64,000 nucleotides of DNA, from the NCBI RefSeq assembly GCF_001279585.1, contig NZ_LGEC01000080.1:1-64000 (forward strand), written 5' to 3'. Each line of letters starts with the position of its first letter. Position 1 is the first letter of the stretch. This DNA comes from Nocardiopsis sp. NRRL B-16309. Lineage in GTDB: Bacteria; Actinomycetota; Actinomycetes; Streptosporangiales; Streptosporangiaceae. The notes below the pieces were generated by a model. That model was not told the origin of the DNA, ran no database searches, and saw only the letters and a list, made by a program, of their open reading frames with translations. Positions 36,328 through 46,450 of the stretch are shown in pieces. A program made the position numbers and the translations under genes.

Positions 36328-37092
36328 ATGTCAGGTGTCACGACCGCCCCCGTCCCCGTTCGCGTCCTCGGCGGCCCGACCGTCCTCATCGGGTACGGCG
36401 GCCTCGGCTTCCTCACCGATCCCACCTTCGACACCCCCCGCGACTACCCCGTGGGCCCGGGCCTCGTCCTCAGCAAGACGGCGGCCCCGTCCGCCCTGCC
36501 CGGCGAGATCGGCCCGATCGACGCGGTGCTGCTCTCGCACGACGAGCACCCCGACAACCTCGACGACTCCGGCCGGGCCCTCCTGGCCGACGTCCCGCTC
36601 ACCCTCACCACACGCGGCGGCGCCGACCGCCTGGGCGGCGGCGCGCGCGGCCTCGCGGTCGGCGAGTCCGTCGAGCTGGAACGCCCCGACGGCGGCTCGG
36701 TGACCGTCACGGCCGCGCCCGCCCAGCACGGCCCGGACGGCTGCGAACCGTTCACCGGCGAGGTCATCGGCTTCGTCCTCACGGCGACGGACCTGCCCAC
36801 GGTCTACGTCAGCGGTGACAACGCCTCCCTGGACGTGGTTCGGGAGGTCGCGGACCGGTTCGGCCCGGTGGACACCGCCGTCCTCTTCGCCGGGGCCGCC
36901 CGCACCCCGCTGTTCGACGGCGCGCTGCTCACCCTCGACGGCGCGCGGAGCGCGGAGGCGGCCAGGATCCTCGGAGCGCGCCGGGTGGTCCCCGCGCACG
37001 CCGACGGCTGGGCGCACTTCTCGGAGGGGCGCGACGAACTGGAGGCGGCCTTCGCCGAGGCGGGCCTGTCCGAGCGCCTGACGATGGACTGA
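36328..37092 (+). CDS. MBL-fold metallo-hydrolase (UlaG-like)
   Basis: This 254-aa protein of the metallo-beta-lactamase fold has an N-terminal strand pair (GPTVLIGYGGLGFLTDPTFD) and metal motif SHDEHPDNLD near residue 70 (H-x-E-H-x-D variant of HxHxDH). Further metal ligands are His in AQHGPDG, Asp in YVSGDNAS and His in VVPAHADGWAH. UlaG-like members act on sugar phosphates or lactones; the substrate here is unknown. ATG 36328 is chosen with GAGGTG upstream. Likely regulation is by the divergent CGNR protein. Confidence 0.87.
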   Translation: MSGVTTAPVPVRVLGGPTVLIGYGGLGFLTDPTFDTPRDYPVGPGLVLSKTAAPSALPGEIGPIDAVLLSHDEHPDNLDDSGRALLADVPLTLTTRGGADRLGGGARGLAVGESVELERPDGGSVTVTAAPAQHGPDGCEPFTGEVIGFVLTATDLPTVYVSGDNASLDVVREVADRFGPVDTAVLFAGAARTPLFDGALLTLDGARSAEAARILGARRVVPAHADGWAHFSEGRDELEAAFAEAGLSERLTMD

Positions 37093-37175
37093 CGGCCGGG
37101 CACGGACCCGGGCCCCGGCCGGGCGTGAGCCGCGGCGTGGTACCCGGGCCTGACCGACAGCCGGGTCGAGAGACG

Positions 37176-37217
37176 CGGCCCGCCCCCGCCCCCGCGCACA
37201 GAAACGGGGGCGGGCCG
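37176..37217. terminator. Terminator between convergent genes
   Basis: CGGCCCGCCCCCG (37176-37188) and CGGGGGCGGGCCG (37205-37217) form a perfect 13-bp stem. It lies 84 nt after the MBL stop and 30 nt beyond the stop of the opposing regulator gene. Confidence 0.65.
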
Positions 37218-37246
37218 GTGCCCACCCCCGTGTACGCGCGTGGCGG

Positions 37247-38566
37247 CTACTTGCCCGCCGCGTCCTTGTCGAGCTTCTCCACGATGAGCCGGTACAGCTG
37301 GCGCGGGCGCCCCGGCTGGAGGGTCCGGTTGGGCGGCAGGGGCCACGCCAGTCCCTCCTCCACCAGAGTGCGGAGCAGCCGGCGCGCGGTCCGCGACGTC
37401 ACACCCAGCATCCGGCCGGCGTTCTCCGCGTCGACGACCAGCGGGCCGTCCTCCTCGGCGATCTTCTCCGAAAGGCGAATCAACGTCTCCCGGCCCTTGG
37501 TGCGCAGCGGTTCGGAGGACTGCCGTGCGGGCGCGCGCTGCGCCGGGACCAGGGAACGACCCTCGCGGTCCACCGCGAAGCTCTGACGGGACGCCTGAGC
37601 GCGGTTCAGAGCCGCCCTGGCGTGCGCCTCGGCGTCCTGCGTGGTGCGACCCATCCCGATCCCGACCTCGATCGCGATCCCCAGCTCCGCCTTGATGCGT
37701 TCGACGAAGGGCGGTTGCCGGAATCCCTCGGTCGCCGTGACCAGGGAACCGCGGGTGGCGGTGATCATGAACGAATGATCGTCCAACCGGTGGGCGGTGG
37801 CGTTGATCCGGTGGGCCTCCTGCAGGAGCAGCCGGTGCAGCGAGAGCCGTAGCTCCTCACGCCAGTACCGCGGGGTCGACCGCCGGGACGAGTCGCGGAG
37901 CGTGGGCACGTCCACCACGACCACGCCCAGCTGGGCCTCCTCCAGACGGTGGTGCGCGCCGAGCAGGCCCGCGGTCTGCAGCGCGCTGCGCACCCCGGCG
38001 TTGGTCGGGCGCAGCCGCACGACCGGGACCCCGATGGCCTCCAGCCGTTCGGCGACACCGCGCACGCAGGTGATCGCCATCCGGGTGGCCTTGCGCCGCC
38101 ACAGGCCCTCGTGGAAGGAGGTCAGCTGGGCGGTGTTCGTGAGCTCCTCGTGCACGTGGATGCCGTCGACGGGCAGGTCGACCTCGGAGTAGGCCTCCAC
38201 GACGTCGGCGCGGCTGAGCACGTCCAGGCTGGCTCTGGTCGGGTCGAAGCGCTCGTCCAGCGTCGCTCGGAGCAGGGCTTCGTGCAGGCTCGCCCCGCCG
38301 AGCGGCACGAAGGTCGCGGGCATCGTCAGCACCCCGGCCTTGCGCGCGAACTCGTAGGGGACGGGACTGGCGAACAGGTAGGCGTCGATCGCCGAACCCA
38401 GTCTCACGACCTTGTCCGTCGCCTCTTGCTCATCTCGGTACGCGGCGGCGATGAGTCTGGCGTTGAGGGGCCCCGTGGACCCCGGGCCCATGAGCATGAC
38501 CCGTTCGACCACCTCATGGGGCCCTATGACGCCGATCGTCAAATCGCCAGTACGCTGGGCACTCAC
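37247..38566 (-). CDS. Putative multidomain transcriptional regulator with GGDEF-like middle region
   Basis: This 439-aa protein has three parts. Residues 1-180 begin TIGVIGPHEVVERVM and look like a ligand-sensing alpha/beta domain. The middle (about 185-340) ends in IEVGIGMGRTTQDAEAHARAALNRAQ, which resembles a degenerate GGDEF/nucleotidyl-cyclase palm without the GGDEF active site. The C-terminus (about 355-439) is a winged helix (AENAGRMLGVTSRTARRLLRTLVEEGLAWPL). I recognise no named family. The start is GTG 38566 with GGGAG upstream. It is followed by a shared terminator and may sense a metabolite or nucleotide (inference). Confidence 0.6.
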   Translation of the reverse strand: MSAQRTGDLTIGVIGPHEVVERVMLMGPGSTGPLNARLIAAAYRDEQEATDKVVRLGSAIDAYLFASPVPYEFARKAGVLTMPATFVPLGGASLHEALLRATLDERFDPTRASLDVLSRADVVEAYSEVDLPVDGIHVHEELTNTAQLTSFHEGLWRRKATRMAITCVRGVAERLEAIGVPVVRLRPTNAGVRSALQTAGLLGAHHRLEEAQLGVVVVDVPTLRDSSRRSTPRYWREELRLSLHRLLLQEAHRINATAHRLDDHSFMITATRGSLVTATEGFRQPPFVERIKAELGIAIEVGIGMGRTTQDAEAHARAALNRAQASRQSFAVDREGRSLVPAQRAPARQSSEPLRTKGRETLIRLSEKIAEEDGPLVVDAENAGRMLGVTSRTARRLLRTLVEEGLAWPLPPNRTLQPGRPRQLYRLIVEKLDKDAAGK

Positions 38567-38710
38567 CTCGGGTTGCTCCCCGCTACCATTCCACGCTCTT
38601 CACTATGTGCGCCCACTGGTTTCCCGACCCGATCTCTGTCACGGCATGATTGCCGAGATCGTACCCATTGTGCGGGGCCTAAGAAGATCGTTTTCCATAT
38701 CAACGCCGAA

Positions 38711-38743
38711 AGCCCGGGTGGGAGACGAGCTCCCACCCCGGCT
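38711..38743 (-). terminator. Terminator of murA
   Basis: AGCCCGGGTGGGAG (38711-38724) pairs with CTCCCACCCCGGCT (38730-38743) with one mismatch and a 5-nt loop, starting 19 nt after the murA stop. The remaining spacer to 38567 is AT-richer and probably carries the promoter of the upstream-facing regulator gene. Confidence 0.6.
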
Positions 38744-38762
38744 TGAGCTGCGCATTCGGCTC

Positions 38763-40058
38763 CTACGAGACGACGACGCGCTCCACGTCCCCGCCCAGCG
38801 CGGCAAGCCGCGATGCGAACTGAGCGTGACCTCGGTCCACCAGGTAACCGGGCGCCACGATTGTCTCACCTTCGGCGACCAGTCCGGCGAGGACCAGCGC
38901 CGCGCCGGTCCGCAGGTCGTGCGCGATGACCTCGGTGCCGTGCAGGTTGGTGGGGCCGTGCACGATCGCGCGGGTCCCCTCCACCTCGATCTTGGCACCC
39001 ATCTTGTTGAGCTCGTCGGCCAGCGCGAAGCGGCCGTCGTAGATCGCCTCGTGGATGTAGCTCTCACCCTCGGCGAGGGTGGCCAGCGCCATGAGCGGCG
39101 ACTGGAGGTCGGTCGCGAACCCGGGGAACGGCGACGTGACCGCGTTGATCGGACGCAGCGGCACGGAGGGGTCCCGCTGCACGTGCAGGACGGCGCCCTC
39201 CTGCGAGAAGCCCACGCCCATCTGCTCGAGTTTCCAGCGGGCCACGCCGAGGTGGTCCAGGTGCGCGCCCACGAGGCTGACCTCGCCACCGGTGGCGGCG
39301 ACGGTCATCGCGAACACGCCGGCGTCGATGCGGTCGGACATGATCGTGTGCTCGACCGCGGTGAGCTCCTCCACGCCCTCGACGGTGATCAGGCCGGTGC
39401 CGCCACCGGTGATCTTCGCGCCCATGGCGGAGAGGAAGTTGATGACGTCGATGACCTCGGGTTCGAGGGCCGCGTGCTCGATCACGGTGGTCCCGGGGGC
39501 CAGGACCGCGGCCATGAGCAGGTTCTCGGTGCCCGTGTGCGAGGGCGTGTCGAGGTAGAGGCGGCCGCCGCGGAGGTTGCTGGCCTCGACGTTGATGTGG
39601 TTGCGCTCGGTGTCCTCGGTGACCTCGGCTCCCAGGCGCGCGAAGCCGCGGTAGTGGAAGTCCAGGTTGCGGCTGCCGAGGTTGCAGCCGCCCACGCCCT
39701 CGATCCGGGCGCGTCCGGTGCGGTGCATCAGCGCGGGCACGAAGAGCACGGAGCCGCGGAAGCGCGCGGCGATCTCCGCGGGGAGGACGGCGCGCTCCGG
39801 GTCGTTGAGCTTCGAGGCGTCGATGACGACGGTGCGCTCGTCCTCGTGGAAGGCGACCTTGGCGCCGATGTGCTCGGCGAGTTCGAGTGCGCGGTACACG
39901 TCCTCGATGACCGGGACGTTCCGCAGTACGGTACGGCCCTTGGCCGCGAGGAGGGCGGCGCCGATCATCGGCAGGACGGCGTTCTTCGCGCCTTGGATGA
40001 ACGCCGTTCCGCTGAGGGGGCGTCCGCCGCGGACGCGGTAACGAACCTCCTGGCCCAT
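38763..40058 (-). CDS. murA: UDP-N-acetylglucosamine 1-carboxyvinyltransferase
   Basis: This 431-aa enzyme transfers enolpyruvyl from PEP to UDP-GlcNAc, the first committed step of peptidoglycan synthesis. The N-terminal Lys is in FIQGAKNAVLPMIGAALLA. The catalytic loop Cys is in VEGVGGCNLGSR, the fosfomycin-sensitive type. Later motifs differ slightly from canonical MurA (FATDLQSPLMALATLAEG instead of TDMQAQ), so this could be a second MurA paralogue. ATG 40058 is preferred because AAAGGAG (40068-40074) lies 9 nt upstream; ATG 40064 would be only 3 nt away. Confidence 0.9.
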   Translation of the reverse strand: MGQEVRYRVRGGRPLSGTAFIQGAKNAVLPMIGAALLAAKGRTVLRNVPVIEDVYRALELAEHIGAKVAFHEDERTVVIDASKLNDPERAVLPAEIAARFRGSVLFVPALMHRTGRARIEGVGGCNLGSRNLDFHYRGFARLGAEVTEDTERNHINVEASNLRGGRLYLDTPSHTGTENLLMAAVLAPGTTVIEHAALEPEVIDVINFLSAMGAKITGGGTGLITVEGVEELTAVEHTIMSDRIDAGVFAMTVAATGGEVSLVGAHLDHLGVARWKLEQMGVGFSQEGAVLHVQRDPSVPLRPINAVTSPFPGFATDLQSPLMALATLAEGESYIHEAIYDGRFALADELNKMGAKIEVEGTRAIVHGPTNLHGTEVIAHDLRTGAALVLAGLVAEGETIVAPGYLVDRGHAQFASRLAALGGDVERVVVS

Positions 40059-40428
40059 GCTCATGTGCTCCTTTGTGAGGCAGATGTGTAGAAAGGCCAC
40101 CCTCGTCGGGTTTCGCCTCTATGCGTTTTAGACGCGGGTTTCCCCTGGAACGTTGCGACCATCTTGCGCGTGACCTGCGCGGCCAGTGAACCGATGTTCG
40201 CGACGACTCTATAGCACCTGCGTGCCTGAAACCGCCTGGAGCGTGGTATACCCGCAGATCGCGGACAGAGTCCCACCGAACGGCCAGGAAGGCACTCTTC
40301 CGGCGGAGAAGACCAGGGTGTCGTGCGTGTGATCACCATGGATCGGCGCCGGGCACAACGTGACCACCATACGCTGTCGCCGGTGCCGATCGGTGCCCGC
40401 GTGCGCGGAATCACGCGTGCGCGTCGGC
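40059..40428. other. Intergenic region between purC and murA
   Basis: This 370-nt spacer between two minus-strand genes is relatively AT-rich at 40100-40260, consistent with the murA promoter. No ORF, hairpin or RNA element is convincing. Confidence 0.4.
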
Positions 40429-41334
40429 TCAGAGCCCGCTTTCGCCGCCGGTCAGACGCCGGTGGATCTCCCTGTAGCGCTCGATCGTGCGCTCCACCAC
40501 CTCCGCCGGGAGCTCGGGCGGCGGCGTGTCCGCGGCCCGGTCCCAACCGGAGGCGGGGGAGGTCAGCCAGTCGCGCAGGATCTGCTTGTCGAAGGAGGGC
40601 TGCGGGCCGCCCGGCGCCCACTCGTCCGCGGGCCAGTACCGCGAGGAGTCGGGGGTGAACACCTCGTCGGCGAGCACCAGGCTCCCGTCGGCGCCGCGGC
40701 CGAACTCGAACTTGGTGTCGGCGAGGATGACGCCCCGCTCACGGGCGATCTCCCGGCCGCGCGCGTACACGGCCAGAGTGAGGTCGCGCAGCTCCGCGGC
40801 CTGCTTCTCGCCGAGCCGTTCGGCGACGACTCCGAACGACACGTTCTCGTCGTGGTCGCCGACCGCGGCCTTCGTGGCCGGGGTGAAGATCGGCTCGGGC
40901 AGTTCGGAGCCGTCGGTGAGGCCCTCGGGCAGCGGGACGCCGCACACCGTGCGGTCCACGCGGTACTCGGCGAGCCCCGAACCGGCGAGGTAGCCGCGCG
41001 CCACGCACTCCACCGGCACCATGTCCAGGTTCCGGCACACCAGGGTGCGGCCGGCCCAGTCGGCGGGCGCGCCGGGCGGCGGCGTGTCGGACAGGACGTG
41101 GTCGGGCACCAGGTCGCGCAACCGCTCGAACCACCACAGGGACAGCCGGGTGAGCAGGCGCCCCTTGCCGGGGATCTCGGTGGGCAGGACCCAGTCGTAG
41201 GCCGACACGCGGTCGCTGGCCACCATCACCAGGTCGCCGCCGGCGGTGGCGTAGAGGTCGCGCACCTTGCCGGTGTGCAGGTGGGTCAGCCCCTCGACCT
41301 CGACGTGGCCGGGCTGCTGGACGAAACCGCTCAT
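40429..41334 (-). CDS. purC: Phosphoribosylaminoimidazole-succinocarboxamide (SAICAR) synthase
   Basis: This 301-aa enzyme joins CAIR and aspartate using ATP in purine synthesis. Motifs are HTGKVRDLYA, MVASDRVSAYDWVLPTEIPGKG, MVPVECVARGYLAGSG and ADTKFEFG, all standard. Its length fits the longer yeast/actinobacterial type. ATG 41334 follows CGAGGATCC. It lies downstream of purA and purD on the same strand after a 407-nt gap, so it may have its own promoter. Confidence 0.95.
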   Translation of the reverse strand: MSGFVQQPGHVEVEGLTHLHTGKVRDLYATAGGDLVMVASDRVSAYDWVLPTEIPGKGRLLTRLSLWWFERLRDLVPDHVLSDTPPPGAPADWAGRTLVCRNLDMVPVECVARGYLAGSGLAEYRVDRTVCGVPLPEGLTDGSELPEPIFTPATKAAVGDHDENVSFGVVAERLGEKQAAELRDLTLAVYARGREIARERGVILADTKFEFGRGADGSLVLADEVFTPDSSRYWPADEWAPGGPQPSFDKQILRDWLTSPASGWDRAADTPPPELPAEVVERTIERYREIHRRLTGGESGL

Positions 41335-41741
41335 GGGATCCTCGGTCTCTCGGGCGGGTGGAGTGCGGGAACGGGTGGGAGGCGACGCGGCGGCCCGTGC
41401 GGTGGCTCCCGCGTGCCCCGGGCGCTCGCCTGGCGGCCCGCGCAAGCCCGTCGGTGCCCCCGTCGTGCCGGTCGTGGGCCTTCGGCCCGCCTGCCCCGGG
41501 GAGGGAGGCCCCGTCCGTGCCCTCGCCGCGCTGGTCCCGGGCGTTCGCCGGTGCCTTCGCCTCGGAGCCTTCGCCTCGGCCGGAGCCTTTCCTGCGGTCC
41601 GGTCCGACCGTCCGGCAGCGGAGCGGCTGGACGGTCGTCCACAGATGTGGACGGGGGCGACACGGGGCCGCCTCGGCGTGATGGAGTTGGAAAGGGGGCT
41701 CGGCGCCCCCTCCCCACAGGCGTGCCCGCGGTCAGGTGTGC
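41335..41741. other. Intergenic region between purD and purC
   Basis: This 407-nt spacer is very GC-rich. A 128-codon open frame on the minus strand reads as Arg/Pro/Gly low complexity and is not credible. I see no clear promoter or RNA structure; a purC promoter or a lost gene is possible. Confidence 0.4.
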
Positions 41742-42992
<1,251 letters not shown>

Positions 42993-43048
42993 TACGGGGG
43001 CCTCTTCGTGTTGAAGGCGGACAGACGGACTGGCGCTGGTGCGCCGGG

Positions 43049-44332
43049 TCAGACGAGGGAGCGCAGCTGCAGTGTCTCGTCGCGGCCCGGACCGACGCCG
43101 ATGGCGGAGACGGGGGCCCCGGCCATCTCCTCAAGGGTACGCACGTACTTCTGCGCGTTCTTGGGAAGATCGTCGAACTCGCGTGCCGCGGTGATGTCCT
43201 CGGACCAGCCGTCGAGGTACTCGTAGACGGGCGTGGCGTGGTGGAAGTCGGTCTGCGTCATCGGGATCTCGTCGTGGCGGACGCCGTCGACGTCGTAGGC
43301 CACGCACACCGGGATGCGGTCGAGCCCGGTGAGCACGTCGAGCTTGGTGAGGAAGAAGTCCGTGATGCCGTTGACCCGGGTGGCGTAGCGCGCGATGGGC
43401 GCGTCGAACCAGCCGCAGCGGCGGTTGCGGCCGGTGGTGACGCCGTACTCGCCGCCCTGGGTGCGCAGCCACTCGCCCTGCTCGTCGAGGAGCTCGGTGG
43501 GGAAGGGGCCGGAGCCCACGCGTGTGGTGTAGGCCTTGAGGATGCCCACGACCTTGGTGATGCGGGTGGGGCCGATGCCGGAGCCGGCCGCCGCGCCGCC
43601 CGAGGTGGGCGAGGACGAGGTGACGAACGGGTAGGTGCCGTGGTCGATGTCCAGGAGCGTGCCCTGGGAGCCTTCGAGGTAGACGGTCTTGCCCTCGTCG
43701 AGCGCCTTGTTGAGGATCAGCGAGGTGTCGGCGACGAAGGGGCGCAGCTTCTCCGCGTAGCCCAGGTACTCCGCGATGATCGGCTCGGCCTCCAGGCCGC
43801 GCCGGTTGTACACCTTGGTGAGCAGCTGGTTCTTGTCGTGCAGCGCCAGCTCGATCTTCTTGCGCAGGATCTTGGGGTCGAACATGTCCTGGACGCGCAC
43901 GCCCTGGCGGGAGACCTTGTCGGCGTAGGTCGGGCCGATGCCGCGGCCGGTGGTGCCGATCTTGCCCTTGCCGAGGAAGCGCTCGCTGACCTTGTCCAGT
44001 GCGCGGTGGTACGGCATGATCAGGTGCGCGTTGGCCGAGATGAGCAGCCGCGAGGTGTCCACACCGCGCTCGTCGAGCCCCTGGAGCTCCTCCAGCAGGA
44101 CGCCCGGGTCGATGACGACGCCGTTGGCGATCACCGGGACGACGTTCGGGGACAGGATGCCCGAGGGGAGCAGGTGGAGGGCGTACTTCTGGTCGCCGAT
44201 GACCACCGTGTGGCCGGCGTTGTTGCCGCCCTGGTACCGGACCACGTAGTCCACGCGGTCGCCGACAAGGTCGGTCGCCTTGCCCTTGCCCTCGTCGCCC
44301 CACTGGGCACCCACGAGCGTGATCGCCGGCAT
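43049..44332 (-). CDS. purA: Adenylosuccinate synthetase
   Basis: This 427-aa enzyme uses GTP to join IMP and aspartate, the first step of AMP synthesis. Its N-terminus carries GAQWGDEGKGKATDL (P-loop and catalytic Asp), followed by GGNNAGHTVV, TTGRGIGPTYADK and the C-terminal GRNRRCGWFDA. Length is standard. It is the first gene of a purA-purD unit, preceded by a good promoter and a leader of about 90 nt. Confidence 0.97.
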   Translation of the reverse strand: MPAITLVGAQWGDEGKGKATDLVGDRVDYVVRYQGGNNAGHTVVIGDQKYALHLLPSGILSPNVVPVIANGVVIDPGVLLEELQGLDERGVDTSRLLISANAHLIMPYHRALDKVSERFLGKGKIGTTGRGIGPTYADKVSRQGVRVQDMFDPKILRKKIELALHDKNQLLTKVYNRRGLEAEPIIAEYLGYAEKLRPFVADTSLILNKALDEGKTVYLEGSQGTLLDIDHGTYPFVTSSSPTSGGAAAGSGIGPTRITKVVGILKAYTTRVGSGPFPTELLDEQGEWLRTQGGEYGVTTGRNRRCGWFDAPIARYATRVNGITDFFLTKLDVLTGLDRIPVCVAYDVDGVRHDEIPMTQTDFHHATPVYEYLDGWSEDITAAREFDDLPKNAQKYVRTLEEMAGAPVSAIGVGPGRDETLQLRSLV

Positions 44333-44432
44333 TGGTCTCTACCTCTTCGCTCGACACCTGACCGGGGCGCTCTCGACCCCGAACATGGAAGAACCCCTGG
44401 CGCAAGGCAGCGACAGGGGCCGTTGCGTATAG

Positions 44433-44461
44433 AGCGTACACGACCTGTTGATCCCGGTTAA
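44433..44461 (-). promoter_or_regulatory. purA promoter
   Basis: On the minus strand TTAACC (44456-44461) and TACGCT (44433-44438) are 17 nt apart. The predicted start is near 44426, about 94 nt before the purA ATG. Confidence 0.55.
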
Positions 44462-44470
44462 GTGGGTGGT

Positions 44471-44499
44471 GGCGCCGCGCGGGTCACCCGCGCGGCGCC
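44471..44499 (-). terminator. Terminator after DUF3151 gene
   Basis: GGCGCCGCGCGGGT and its exact complement form a 14-bp palindrome around one base. It lies 86 nt past the DUF3151 stop and just upstream of the purA promoter, insulating the two transcripts. Confidence 0.6.
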
Positions 44500-44584
44500 G
44501 CGTCGAGCGCCGGCGCCGGCCGGGGTCCGCGCGGGCCCCGGCGACGGGCCGGGCCGCCCTCCGCGGTCCCGGCCGGGCCGCGGA

Positions 44585-45001
44585 TCAGGCCTTGAGCGTG
44601 TCGGCGGCCTCGGCGCTGGAGTCGCGCAGGAAGGTGGCGCAGCGCTCGGCCTCCTCCACGTCGCCGATGCGGTCGGAGGCCACGGACAGGGCGTGCAGGG
44701 CGCGCAGGAAGCCGCGGTTGGGCTCGTGGTCCCAGGGGATGGGCCCGTGGCCCTTCCAGCCCGAGCGCCGCAGCTGGTCGAGTCCGCGGTGGTACCCGGT
44801 GCGCGCGTAGGCGTAGGCGGTGACGGGCTCGCCCTCGGCCAGGGCGTTCTCGGCCAGGGCGGCCCAGGCCGCGGAGAAGTCGGGGAAGCGCCCGGCGACC
44901 GGGGTGGGGTCGTCGGAGGCGGCCAGCGCCTCACGGGCCTCGGGGTGGTCGGGCAGGCGGGTGGCGGGCGGCTCGCCGAGCAGGTTCTGGTGCAGGTTCA
45001 T
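44585..45001 (-). CDS. DUF3151 family protein
   Basis: This 138-aa protein is conserved in Actinobacteria next to purA and fba. It is helical, with GWKGHGPIPWDHEPNRGFLRAL and RTGYHRGLDQLRR as its most characteristic stretches, and has no membrane helix or known catalytic motif. Function unknown. ATG 45001 follows a GGGGG ribosome site. It would probably be co-transcribed with fba but for the transposon inserted upstream of it. Confidence 0.85.
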   Translation of the reverse strand: MNLHQNLLGEPPATRLPDHPEAREALAASDDPTPVAGRFPDFSAAWAALAENALAEGEPVTAYAYARTGYHRGLDQLRRSGWKGHGPIPWDHEPNRGFLRALHALSVASDRIGDVEEAERCATFLRDSSAEAADTLKA

Positions 45002-45139
45002 GCCCCCATCCTGCCATCGGGCGACGGGGAGTGTCCGGCGCTCACGCCGGAGGTGAATCGGATCCGCGCCGGTCGCCTTGGCTCGCGCCGCCGTAGCCCG
45101 GTCTCTGGTTTTGTCGTAGGCGGGCGCCAGGGTGTGGCT

Positions 45140-46303
45140 GTGCAGCTTCGATACCAGTACCGTCTCTACCCGGACGAGGCCCAGCGCGCGGCGCTGGCCC
45201 GCCTGTTCGGGTGCGTGCGCACGGTATGGAACGACGCTCTGGTCCAGGTCAAGCCGGTCAAGGCGTCCAACAAGCTGCTCGGGCCCCCGAAGGCGCGAAC
45301 CGCGGAAGGCCCCTACCAGCGGGTACCGAAGAGCCCCGACCTGTCGAGGGAGCTGATCGCTGGGGCGAAGAAGACACCCCAACGGGAGTGGCTGGACCAG
45401 GTGTCGGCGGTGCCCTTGCAGCAGGTGCTGCGCGACGCCGACAAGGCGTGGGCGGCCCATGAGGACTCCAAGACCGGCCAGCGCAAAGGCCCCAAGGTCG
45501 GGCATCCGAAGTTCAAGTCCCGCCGCGACCACCGGCAGTCGGCCCGGTTCACCGCCAACGCCAAATGGAAAATCACCCCCGCCGGGAAGCTCTCCCTGCC
45601 GAAGATCGGGGACGTGAAGGTGACGTGGTCGCGGGACCTGCCCTCAGCCCCGACCTCGGTGACCGTGGTCAAGGACGCGGCTGGCCGGTACTTCGCCAGC
45701 TTCGTGGTCGAGACCGGCGACGAGCCGTTACCGGAGACCACCCCGGAGGTCGGGATCGACCTGGGGCTGACCCACTTCGCAGTGCTCTCCGACGGCACGA
45801 AGATCGCAAACCCCCGGTTTCTGCGCCGTGCGGAGAGGAAGCTCAAGAAGGCCCAGCGGATCCTGTCCCGCAAACAGGAAGGCAGCGCGAACCGGGACAA
45901 GGCCCGGGTGAAGGTCGCCCGCGCCCACGCGAAGGTCGCCGACGCGCGACGTGAGTTCCACCACCAATTGTCCACCACGTTGATCCGCGAGAATCAAGGG
46001 ATTTATGTGGAAGACCTGGCGGTCAAGGGGCTCGCCCGCACTCGGTTGGCCAAGTCCGTGCACGACGCCGGGTGGGCGGCGTTCGTGCACATGCTGGAGT
46101 ACAAGGCTCGACGGTGCGGGCGCACCTTCGCCAAGGTGTCCCGGTTCCTGCCCTCCTCTCAGACCTGTTCGGAGTGCTGGGCGGTGGACGCGCCCAAACC
46201 GCTGCACGTGCGCGAATGGACCTGTAAGGCGTGCACGACCACCCACGACCGGGACGTGAACTCGGCCCGTGTCGTCCTGGCGGCCGGACGGGCCGACAGA
46301 TAA
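45140..46303 (+). CDS. tnpB: TnpB RNA-guided DNA endonuclease
   Basis: This 387-aa TnpB, an ancestor-like relative of Cas12, begins QLRYQYRLYPDEAQRAAL. All three RuvC acidic residues are present: Asp in GIDLGLTHFAVL (near 206), Glu in IYVEDLAVKGLAR (near 289) and Asp in DRDVNSARVVL (near 371). The zinc ribbon is intact (CSEC ... CKAC). It is full length with no frameshift, so it may be active. GTG 45140 or GTG 45134 is the start. Family members use an omega-RNA from the element's right end to cut DNA at empty sites. Confidence 0.93.
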   Translation: MQLRYQYRLYPDEAQRAALARLFGCVRTVWNDALVQVKPVKASNKLLGPPKARTAEGPYQRVPKSPDLSRELIAGAKKTPQREWLDQVSAVPLQQVLRDADKAWAAHEDSKTGQRKGPKVGHPKFKSRRDHRQSARFTANAKWKITPAGKLSLPKIGDVKVTWSRDLPSAPTSVTVVKDAAGRYFASFVVETGDEPLPETTPEVGIDLGLTHFAVLSDGTKIANPRFLRRAERKLKKAQRILSRKQEGSANRDKARVKVARAHAKVADARREFHHQLSTTLIRENQGIYVEDLAVKGLARTRLAKSVHDAGWAAFVHMLEYKARRCGRTFAKVSRFLPSSQTCSECWAVDAPKPLHVREWTCKACTTTHDRDVNSARVVLAAGRADR

Positions 46304-46450
46304 AACGCCTGCGGAGGGACCGTAAGACCGACCCTGCGGGGTTGGCGGGACCCGGTGAAACAGGAACCGCTCGCGTCGTGAGGCGCGCAGCGCCACCCGC
46401 CCGCAGGGTCGGGTCGGAATCCCCGCCGTTCACGGCGGGGAGGACGTCAA
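46304..46450 (+). ncRNA. Predicted omega-RNA (reRNA) scaffold of TnpB
   Basis: The segment after tnpB has long-range complementarity: CCGACCCTGCGG (46328-46339) pairs exactly with CCGCAGGGTCGG (46401-46412). A terminal hairpin CCCCGCCG/CGGCGGGG (46421-46440) follows. The guide would be the sequence beyond 46450, which is the 3' end of fba read antisense. The RNA probably begins inside tnpB. Confidence 0.65.

Larger units (their letters stand above)
45100..46450 (+). mobile_element. IS200/IS605-superfamily element carrying only tnpB (IS1341 type)
   Basis: The element consists of tnpB plus a structured right end. The right boundary is placed at 46450: an 8-bp hairpin (46421-46440) and then a terminal TCAA (46447-46450), the cleavage tetranucleotide known from IS608/ISDra2. 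No tnpA is nearby, so it would need a transposase in trans. The left boundary is only approximate, between the DUF3151 start at 45001 and tnpB at 45140. It sits between DUF3151 and fba, both on the opposite strand. Confidence 0.75.

Noticed and set aside
41331..41717. 128-codon minus-strand frame in the purD-purC gap
   Set aside because: Arg/Pro/Gly low complexity, no ribosome site and no family resemblance.
44332..44430. Possible purine riboswitch in the purA leader
   Set aside because: The leader lacks the conserved junction motifs and alternative terminator stems I would expect; no support beyond its length.
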